Below, in pieces: positions 58,465 to 64,000 of a stretch of 64,000 nt of DNA. The stretch is from NCBI RefSeq assembly GCF_051148895.1, contig NZ_CP154625.1, positions 1,860,001 through 1,924,000 on the forward strand, read 5' to 3'. Position 1 is the stretch's first letter. Every line of letters starts with the position of its first letter. The DNA is from Terrisporobacter vanillatitrophus. Its GTDB lineage: Bacteria; Bacillota; Clostridia; Peptostreptococcales; Peptostreptococcaceae. Below the pieces are notes generated by a model. The model searched no databases. It was not told where the DNA came from and was given only the letters and a program-made list of their open reading frames with translations. The position numbers and the translations under genes were made by a program.

Positions 58465-59295
58465 ATGAATAACATTATGAAAAAATCAATTTTACTTATT
58501 CTTATATTAATAGTTTTAATAATAGGTATAAATATTATTACAAGTGTTAAAGAAACAAAATATAGTGAATACGAATCAGGTACTATAAATAGTAGTAATG
58601 CAAAAGCATTACAAATTGATACTAATAGAATTACTAATTTATCAGAAAGAACAGGAAATAATGTTACTGCCATGACTAAGATAAAAAATATATCTAAATT
58701 GAATTTAAGTCAAATAGTATTATTTTATGATGAATTGGATAAGAATGATAATGTTGTATCTGACTCTAAAATTGATATTGATATAACATTAAGTCCAAAT
58801 GATATAATGCAGGTGCAATTTACACCAAAAGATTATACTGACTCCATCGAAATTACAGGTTATACATATATAGCAGAAGATTGTAGCGTGGTTGTAAATT
58901 TAAAGGATAATGAAACAAAAACATATGAGAATAATAAGTATTTAGAAAATAGTAAAAATTATGATGTAATGTCAATAAGTAAAGACAATAATAGAGCTAA
59001 GCAAAATGATTTAAATTTCACTATAGAAATTGAAAATATATCAGATAAAAATCTAGGAAATATTGTTTTGAAAGTTGCAGAAATAGATAAAAATAAAGAA
59101 ATAGTAAGAGTTGATCATATAATATATAATTCTATTTTAAAACCAGAACAAAAGGACAAAATAATAAGTTCTTTATATGATTCACATTACGATATTAAAA
59201 TTTTGGGTTATACATATGATGATATGGAAAATAAGAGTAATGTAGATATTGATTTAATCACAAGTAAAGTAAATATAGTTGAGAATGGACAATAA
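58465..59295 (+). CDS. Membrane-anchored protein with two FxLYD-like domains
   Basis: A 276-residue protein with an N-terminal signal anchor (about 6-27) and an extracellular part. It contains two similar immunoglobulin-like FxLYD units: the first with KNISKLNLSQIVLFYDELD, the second with ENISDKNLGNIVLKVAEID, each followed by a LxPxxxxxI strand and an xITGYTY/xILGYTY end. No enzymatic motif. The ATG at 58465 follows GAGGTG (8 nt), better than the ATG at 58444. The gene lies between the regulator and the two-component genes, and ends at a terminator. Confidence 0.7.
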   Translation: MNNIMKKSILLILILIVLIIGINIITSVKETKYSEYESGTINSSNAKALQIDTNRITNLSERTGNNVTAMTKIKNISKLNLSQIVLFYDELDKNDNVVSDSKIDIDITLSPNDIMQVQFTPKDYTDSIEITGYTYIAEDCSVVVNLKDNETKTYENNKYLENSKNYDVMSISKDNNRAKQNDLNFTIEIENISDKNLGNIVLKVAEIDKNKEIVRVDHIIYNSILKPEQKDKIISSLYDSHYDIKILGYTYDDMENKSNVDIDLITSKVNIVENGQ

Positions 59296-59301
59296 TAATT
59301 A

Positions 59302-59336
59302 GGAATATTTCAAATCTTATTTGGGGTATTCCTTTT
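59302..59336 (+). terminator. Intrinsic terminator
   Basis: GGAATATTTCAAAT pairs with ATTTGGGGTATTCC (wobbles), followed by TTTTGTTT. Confidence 0.8.
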
Positions 59337-59377
59337 GTTTATATAGAAGAAATTATAAGTAATAGTAGGAGAAAAAA

Positions 59378-60049
59378 ATGAAAATATTAGTAGTGGAAGA
59401 TAATAAAAAGTTATTACAAACTATTGTAAAGGAGCTCAAAAAACATTTTGAAGTTGAAAGTTGCGAAGATGGAGAAGAAGCACTTTATATGATAAAACAA
59501 GGAATATATGATTTAGTAGTATTAGATTTAATGTTACCAAGTTTAGGTGGAATAGAAATTTTGAAAAATATAAGAAATAATCATATAGATACACCGATAC
59601 TTATTTTAACAGCTAAAGAAAGCCTTGATGAAAAAGTGGAAGCATTTTCTATTGGAGCTAATGATTATCTGACAAAGCCATTTTATATGGAAGAATTAGT
59701 TGCAAGAATATATGCAATGCTTAGAACAACAGGAAAATTACAAACAAAAAATACATTGGATTTTTATGATTTGCATCTTGATTTGAGTAAAAGAAGAGTG
59801 TTTTATAAAAATGAAGAAATAGAATTACAAAATAAACAGTTTAACTTACTAGAGTATTTCTTGTTAAATAAAGGTACCATATTATTAAAGGAACAAATAT
59901 ATGATAGAATATGGGGAATGGAATCAGACGCAACTATAGAGATTGTGGAAGTATATATAAGTAATTTGAGAAAAATATTAAGTAAATTTGGATATGATAA
60001 ATGCATAAAAACTAAGCGTAAGGTTGGGTATATGTTTGATGATAAATAA
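59378..60049 (+). CDS. OmpR-family response regulator
   Basis: A 223-residue two-domain regulator. Receiver: acidic pocket E7/D8 (VVEDNK), phosphorylation site D50 (VVLDLMLP), Thr in ILTAKES and Lys in LTKPFY. The C-terminal winged helix (about 130-223) has NKQFNLLEYFLLNKGTIL, EIVEVYISNLRKIL and the wing KTKRKVGYMFD. It forms a two-component system with the kinase gene that overlaps its end by 11 nt. AGGAG precedes the ATG. Target genes cannot be read from sequence; the closest are thioredoxin genes downstream. Confidence 0.93.
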   Translation: MKILVVEDNKKLLQTIVKELKKHFEVESCEDGEEALYMIKQGIYDLVVLDLMLPSLGGIEILKNIRNNHIDTPILILTAKESLDEKVEAFSIGANDYLTKPFYMEELVARIYAMLRTTGKLQTKNTLDFYDLHLDLSKRRVFYKNEEIELQNKQFNLLEYFLLNKGTILLKEQIYDRIWGMESDATIEIVEVYISNLRKILSKFGYDKCIKTKRKVGYMFDDK

Positions 60050-61268
60050 AAAAGTTTTTAATGATACTAAGGAGAAGTTAATTAAAATAAATATTTTAGT
60101 AGTATCTAGCTTTCTAATTATTTTTTCTCTTTTTACATTTTTTTATTTTCAAAGCATAACTTATAATAGTATTGATGATAAGTTAAAAGAAGAATATGAA
60201 TATATTAGTATGCAAGTAAACAGGAGCTCATATTTAAATCCAATAGTTTTAAATGATCCTAGGGATTTAGTTTATATCTATAAAAATAATAGGCTTATTT
60301 ACTATACAAAAAGTGACTATTTTAATGAATATGTACCTTCAGAGGAAAGTAATCAAACAAATGCATGTTTTACTTATAAAAAAGGAAATTATACATTTAG
60401 AGAATTATCAATAACAATAAATAATATGAAAATTAGAATAATAAGAAATATTGATTCTGAGCTTTCATCACTAAAACAATTACTTTTTGTTATAGGAATT
60501 GGAATAGTATTTTCTATTATTATTACATATTTTGTTGCTCTATATTTGACACGAAAGGCATTGTTACCAATAGAAAATGCTTGGCATACACAAGCTAAAT
60601 TTATTCAAGATGCCTCTCATGAGCTAAGAACTCCAATTACCATAGTATCGTCCAAATTACAAAGTCTTTTAACTGTTCCTAATAATACTATAAGTGATGA
60701 AGTGGAAACTATAGCAGATGCTATGAATGAAACTAGAAGACTAAAAAAGATGATTAAAGATTTATTATCTCTTTCAAAAGAAGATTCTATAACAAAATTG
60801 AAAGTTGAAGAAGTAAATATGGTAGACCTTGTTGAAGAAATATATAGAGATTATGTTGATATAGCAAATATTCAAAATAAAGTTTTAAAATACGAAAATA
60901 ATCTTAAAAATCAATTGATTTTAAGTGATAAAAATAAGCTTAAACAATTATTATTAATATTTATAGATAATGCATTTAAATACACGGATAAAAATGACGA
61001 GATAAGCTTTAAACTAGACGAAAAAGATAATCAAATAACTTGTACAATCTTAGATACAGGTATTGGAATCAAGGAAAGTGATTTAAAATATATATTTGAT
61101 AGATTTTTTAGAAGTGATAATGTGAGAAATCAAGATATGGATGGATCAGGAATTGGTTTATCTATTGCAAAAATGCTAAGTGTAAATCTTAAGTGTAAAA
61201 TAAAACCTTATTCTGTTATAAACGAAGGATCTAAATTTGAAATAACAATACCTAGGGAAATTTCTTAA
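60039..61268 (+). CDS. Sensor histidine kinase
   Basis: A 409-residue membrane kinase. Two spans (about 17-40 and 150-174) enclose an extracellular sensor part of about 110 residues. HisKA carries the phospho-His in QDASHELRTPITIV. The ATP lid region has N box LLIFIDNAFKYT, G1 DTGIGI, F box IFDRFFRSD and G2 GSGIGLSIAK. No HAMP domain is evident. The start overlaps the regulator's stop; the ATG at 60039 is chosen, although TTG 60036 or 60024 are in frame. No strong ribosome site is visible, so translation is probably coupled. Confidence 0.9.
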   Translation: MINKKVFNDTKEKLIKINILVVSSFLIIFSLFTFFYFQSITYNSIDDKLKEEYEYISMQVNRSSYLNPIVLNDPRDLVYIYKNNRLIYYTKSDYFNEYVPSEESNQTNACFTYKKGNYTFRELSITINNMKIRIIRNIDSELSSLKQLLFVIGIGIVFSIIITYFVALYLTRKALLPIENAWHTQAKFIQDASHELRTPITIVSSKLQSLLTVPNNTISDEVETIADAMNETRRLKKMIKDLLSLSKEDSITKLKVEEVNMVDLVEEIYRDYVDIANIQNKVLKYENNLKNQLILSDKNKLKQLLLIFIDNAFKYTDKNDEISFKLDEKDNQITCTILDTGIGIKESDLKYIFDRFFRSDNVRNQDMDGSGIGLSIAKMLSVNLKCKIKPYSVINEGSKFEITIPREIS

Positions 61269-61390
61269 ATAAAGTTTTTGACATTACAAAATGAGTATAA
61301 ATAAAATATAATATACATATCTATTCATATAATATTAACCTTTATTGAAAAAAATTAATATTATATAGTGATACATTAGGAGGAGAAATT

Positions 61391-61708
61391 ATGCCAAGTA
61401 TATTAAATAATTCTCAATTTTATAATAGAGTTAGAAAGTCAGAGAAATTAGTAGTAATGGATTTTTTTGCAACATGGTGTGGACCTTGTAAAATGCTAAC
61501 ACCAATATTTGAATCTTTAAGTAATGAAATGTCTGATAAAGTTTACTTTGCAAAAGTTGATATTGATAGAAGTGTTGAAATAGCTGAAGAATATAAAATA
61601 GTTTCTATCCCAACAATGATAATATTTAAAAATGGAAAAGAAGTTCAAAGAATAGTGGGGTTTGTTCCAAAGGAACAAATAAAATCTAAAATAAAGGCTC
61701 ATTTATAA
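61391..61708 (+). CDS. trxA: Thioredoxin
   Basis: A 105-residue classical thioredoxin with the active site WCGPCK in FFATWCGPCKMLTP (Cys 32/35), the cis-Pro in VSIPTMIIFKNGK, and the final helix. It reduces protein disulfides and is in turn reduced by the flavoprotein encoded next (12 bp later, or 24 bp to the preferred start). AGGAGG precedes the ATG. Cytosolic. Confidence 0.96.
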   Translation: MPSILNNSQFYNRVRKSEKLVVMDFFATWCGPCKMLTPIFESLSNEMSDKVYFAKVDIDRSVEIAEEYKIVSIPTMIIFKNGKEVQRIVGFVPKEQIKSKIKAHL

Positions 61709-61732
61709 GAGCTGTGAATTGTGGTGATAATA

Positions 61733-62623
61733 ATGAGATATGATATAGCAATCGTAGGAAGTGGTCCAGCGGGCCTTTCAGCGGCAATAAATGCAAAGAT
61801 TAGAAATAAAAATATAATAGTATTTGGAAATGAAAACTTAAGTAACAAACTAGAAAAAGCTCCAGAAATAAACAACTATTTAGGATTTTATGAGATTAGT
61901 GGAGAAGATTTGAAAAATAAATTTAAAGACCATATAGATAGTATGGGAATTGAAGTTTCTAATAATAGAATTACAAATATTTATGCCATGGGTGATTACT
62001 TTGCTTTAATGAGTGGCGAAAATATGTTTGAAGCTACTACAGTTATATTGGCAACAGGCGTTCAATATGGGAAACCAATTAAAGGTGAAGAGGAATACTT
62101 AGGTAGAGGTGTAGGCTATTGTGCTACTTGTGATGCTCCTTTATATAGAGAAAAAACTGTAGCTATTATAGGGTACAATAAAGAATCCGAAGAAGAAGCA
62201 AATTTCTTAAATGAAATAGCATCTAAAACATACTTTATTCCAATGTATAAAAACGAAGGTCTTATGAGAGGAAATGATTTAGATACAGGTATAGAAGTTA
62301 TAAATGAAAGACCAGTTGAAATAAAAGGAGAAATGTTAGTAAATCAGGTATCCTTTAAAAATAGCACTATAGATGTAGATGGTGTTTTTGTAATAAAAGA
62401 TAGTGCATCACCAAAAACTTTAGTTCCAGGACTTGAAGTTGATGAATCACATGTCAAAGTTGATATAAATATGAATACTAATATTGCTGGATGTTTTGCA
62501 TGTGGAGATATAGCTGGTAAACCTTATTCTTATATTAAATCAGCAGGGCAAGGTCAAATAGCAGCAATTAATGCAGTTTCATATTTAGATCAATTAAAAG
62601 TAAAAGAAAAGAATATTAAATAA
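61733..62623 (+). CDS. Thioredoxin-reductase-family flavoprotein, apparently without NADPH site
   Basis: A 296-residue low-Mr TrxR. FAD motif IVGSGPAGLSAAI at the N-terminus, redox pair CATCDAP (about 128-134), and C-terminal FAD contact ACGDIAGKPYSYIKSAGQGQ. In the middle, where NADPH enzymes have GGGDSAxEEA and HRRxxxR, this one reads IIGYNKESEEEAN and YFIPMYKNE. The binding glycines and both Arg motifs are missing. This matches the pyridine-nucleotide-independent clostridial types (ferredoxin-dependent FFTR or the related DFTR). It follows trxA. The ATG at 61733 is chosen with GGTGAT 8 nt upstream. Confidence 0.85.
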   Translation: MRYDIAIVGSGPAGLSAAINAKIRNKNIIVFGNENLSNKLEKAPEINNYLGFYEISGEDLKNKFKDHIDSMGIEVSNNRITNIYAMGDYFALMSGENMFEATTVILATGVQYGKPIKGEEEYLGRGVGYCATCDAPLYREKTVAIIGYNKESEEEANFLNEIASKTYFIPMYKNEGLMRGNDLDTGIEVINERPVEIKGEMLVNQVSFKNSTIDVDGVFVIKDSASPKTLVPGLEVDESHVKVDINMNTNIAGCFACGDIAGKPYSYIKSAGQGQIAAINAVSYLDQLKVKEKNIK

Positions 62624-62630
62624 AATTTTC

Positions 62631-62685
62631 AGAGTTAATATTAATGACTTTTAATTCAAAATTCATTATATGTTAGCTCTTTTTT
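62631..62685 (+). terminator. Terminator of the trx unit
   Basis: AGAGTTAATATTAATGA folds imperfectly on TCATTATATGTTAGCTCT, followed by six T. Confidence 0.7.
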
Positions 62686-62757
62686 ATTGCAATTACAAAT
62701 ATTAATTTAATATGATGATTTTATGTAAAGATTTATAATATAAAAATAAAAAAATAC

Positions 62758-62806
62758 TTGATAAAATTAATTAAGTGTACTATTATTTAGTTAAGTAAGC
62801 ACTTAA
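62758..62806 (+). promoter_or_regulatory. Promoter and ArsR-type operator
   Basis: TTGATA (62758-62763), 17-bp spacer, TATTAT (62781-62786). The palindrome TTAAGTAAGCACTTAA (62791-62806) directly follows the -10, and an additional half TTAAGTG lies in the spacer. This is a typical autoregulated ArsR arrangement. Confidence 0.75.
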
Positions 62807-62823
62807 ATAAAAAAGAGGTATCC

Positions 62824-63195
62824 ATGGAAACTTTAGTAAAGGTATTTAAAGCATTAAGTGATGAAACTAGATTGAAAATTTTAATGATTATATCTAGTAA
62901 GATTATGTGCCAAAAAGGCATATCTAAGCATTTACAGATTTCAGACTCAGCAGTTTCTCAGCATATTAAAATATTAAAAGAAGCAAATATTTTAACAGGA
63001 TATAAAGAAGGATATTATGTTTTTTATAAAATTAATGAAGAAGTTTTTAATGAATGTATATCTTTTATGAAATTTATAAATGATGATGATCAAAATTTTA
63101 TACATATGACAAATATTGAAGCTAGCAAAAACTGTTGTGGAAATACTTGTAAAGGCAAGTCAAAATGTTGTAGAAAAAGGGAGGATTTAAGATGA
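62824..63195 (+). CDS. ArsR/SmtB family metal- or redox-responsive regulator
   Basis: A 123-residue ArsR-type winged helix: ALSDETRLKILMII, helix-turn-helix GISKHLQISDSAVSQHIKIL, wing GYKEGYYVFYKI. The C-terminal tail is Cys-rich (NCCGNTCKGKSKCC), which may sense metals or thiol state. It very likely represses its own promoter (palindrome upstream). It overlaps the downstream NifX-like gene by 4 nt, so both form one unit. Ligand unknown. AAGAGG precedes the ATG. Confidence 0.88.
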   Translation: METLVKVFKALSDETRLKILMIISSKIMCQKGISKHLQISDSAVSQHIKILKEANILTGYKEGYYVFYKINEEVFNECISFMKFINDDDQNFIHMTNIEASKNCCGNTCKGKSKCCRKREDLR

Positions 63196-63563
63196 AAATT
63201 TGTATACCAGTAGTAGAAAATAAAGGAATGGAAAGTACACCATATAATCACTTTGGATCAGCTCCAAAATTTTTAGTTGTTAATTTAGATGGAGAAGAAA
63301 TTGAAGTAATAGATAATGGTGATTTAAATCATGAGCACGGAAAATGTCAACCAATGAAGGCTTTAGCTAACAAAGCTGTAGATGTTGTTATAGTAAGAGG
63401 CATAGGAGCTGGAGCAATATCTAAATTAAATAGTATGGGAACTAAAGTATTTAGAGGTGTTGAAGGAAACGTAAAAGAAAACATTGAACTACTAAAAGAA
63501 AATAAATTAATGGAGTTTACTGCTAATAATGGTTGTAACCACCATGATTGTGGACATCACTAG
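63192..63563 (+). CDS. NifX/NifB-C-terminal-like (FeMo-cofactor fold) protein
   Basis: A 123-residue protein of the dinitrogenase FeMo-cofactor family, with KICIPVVENKG, YNHFGSAPKFLVV, CQPMKALANKAVDVVIVRGIGAGA and GTKVFRG. The C-terminus is His/Cys-rich (GCNHHDCGHH) and may bind metal. Such proteins without a nitrogenase are common in anaerobes, often beside iron-sulfur assembly ATPases; the role is not established. It is translated by overlap with the ArsR gene. Strong terminator follows. Confidence 0.88.
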   Translation: MKICIPVVENKGMESTPYNHFGSAPKFLVVNLDGEEIEVIDNGDLNHEHGKCQPMKALANKAVDVVIVRGIGAGAISKLNSMGTKVFRGVEGNVKENIELLKENKLMEFTANNGCNHHDCGHH

Positions 63564-63570
63564 AAAATAA

Positions 63571-63608
63571 AAAACATCTTGAAGCTAATATTAGCTTCAA
63601 GATGTTTT
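63571..63608. terminator. Strong bidirectional terminator
   Basis: AAAACATCTTGAAGCTAA pairs perfectly with TTAGCTTCAAGATGTTTT, with a TA loop. It serves the NifX-like gene and the converging partial gene. Confidence 0.95.
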
Positions 63609-63614
63609 AATTTT

Positions 63615-64000
63615 CTATTCTATATTGTTAATATCTTTTTTACATTCCTCAATTTTATCTGAAAATGCATTTAAAGTTTCTTCAAGTTGACTAATGTTAA
63701 CGTCAGAAATACCGTAGTTTAAAAATAAATTTTCCACATCTGTTGTTAAAGAAGTTATTGCATTATTTAAGTTTAAAAAATTATTGAAATTATCAAGTTT
63801 TTTAGCTTTTTTAAATTTGCTTAAATCCTTTTGAATAAATGAAACTATTTCAATTTCCTTATGAAATATACCTTTGCCCAGTGGATAAGGCTCAATTCTT
63901 TGTAAAAAATATTGATTTTTATGATTTATATTATATGTATATGTAATATCTAAATCATCAATTTTAAATTTAATAAAATATAAATATCCTCTAACACGAG
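63615..64000 (-). CDS. Hypothetical protein, C-terminal part (5' end outside window)
   Basis: A continuous minus-strand frame runs from the right edge to a TAG (63615-63617), giving about 127 residues with no in-frame start required. It begins RVRGYLYFIKFKIDD, includes RIEPYPLGKGIFHKEIEIV, then a long amphipathic, probably coiled helix (about the last 90 residues, with SQLEETLNAFSDKIEE). The family is not recognised. It ends at the shared terminator, which supports it as a real gene. Confidence 0.6.
   Translation of the reverse strand, partial: RVRGYLYFIKFKIDDLDITYTYNINHKNQYFLQRIEPYPLGKGIFHKEIEIVSFIQKDLSKFKKAKKLDNFNNFLNLNNAITSLTTDVENLFLNYGISDVNISQLEETLNAFSDKIEECKKDINNIE

Noticed and set aside
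1..64000. tRNA, rRNA, CRISPR array or prophage
   Set aside because: I read the intergenic regions on both strands and saw no cloverleaf, rRNA segment, repeat-spacer array or phage structural gene. A dedicated tRNA or Rfam scan was not possible.

Overview
The window is a low-GC (roughly 25-30 %) Gram-positive chromosome segment, almost certainly from Clostridium sensu stricto or a close relative. The evidence is AT-rich codon use, strong AGGAGG ribosome sites with many TTG/GTG starts, intrinsic terminators after most units, and typical clostridial genes: ornithine racemase, VanW, PrsA-like foldase, CooC, a CplR-type ABC-F protein, DUF1540 proteins, and an apparently pyridine-nucleotide-independent thioredoxin reductase. 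I saw no rRNA, tRNA or CRISPR array.

Layout. 1-7.2 kb: 5'-truncated ornithine racemase, a YjiH-type membrane protein, two tandem membrane-anchored degenerate kinase-like proteins with acidic or Ser/Asn-rich tails, a GNAT acetyltransferase and a VanW protein. 7.2-9.8 kb: a complete IS66 element with a visible 8-bp target duplication. 9.8-14.7 kb: an unknown protein, a two-gene flavin/iron-sulfur oxidoreductase unit, a degenerate Fic protein and an azoreductase-like flavoprotein. 14.8-23.0 kb: the histidine operon hisZGCBHAFI(E). It is preceded by a leader peptide with four consecutive His codons and a classical attenuator, and a complete group II (IIC-type) intron sits directly behind the attenuator terminator. 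23.0-24.9 kb: an IS1182-like element. 25-32 kb: a 41-aa Cys-motif protein, polysaccharide deacetylase, PrsA-like foldase, HD hydrolase, EamA and NSS transporters, a small membrane protein and a MoaA-like radical SAM protein. 32-41.5 kb: a Na/Pi symporter behind four TTAAC(A/C) repeats with exact 11-bp pitch (a PhoP-type box), PlsC-type acyltransferase, DUF1540, GltS, a ribosome-protection GTPase, a zinc hydrolase and a TauE permease. 41.6-46.5 kb: an ABC export unit and a YtrA-type GntR unit that share a palindromic operator. 46.5-48.4 kb: an ABC-F resistance gene behind a long attenuator-like leader. 49.8-51.4 kb: an IS110 element with a 5' non-coding region where a bridge RNA is expected. 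51.5-64 kb: a lipoprotein, an arginase-fold protein, CooC, divergent zur and znuACB, a two-component system, thioredoxin with thioredoxin reductase, and an ArsR/NifX-like pair.

How the genes work together. The his leader senses charged His-tRNA by ribosome position. Because the intron lies just past the attenuator, its transcription from the his promoter should depend on read-through, that is on histidine starvation. A second, internally deleted copy of the same intron's 5' region lies just past the znuB terminator, so both traces of this element follow intrinsic terminators, as expected of group IIC introns. The other regulators sit beside their likely targets: zur with znuACB, GntR/YtrA with the ABC unit, ArsR on its own promoter, and a Pho box with the Pi symporter.

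Limits. All calls come from reading the sequence and recalling families. No alignments, folding programs or database searches were run, and RNA structures were paired by hand.
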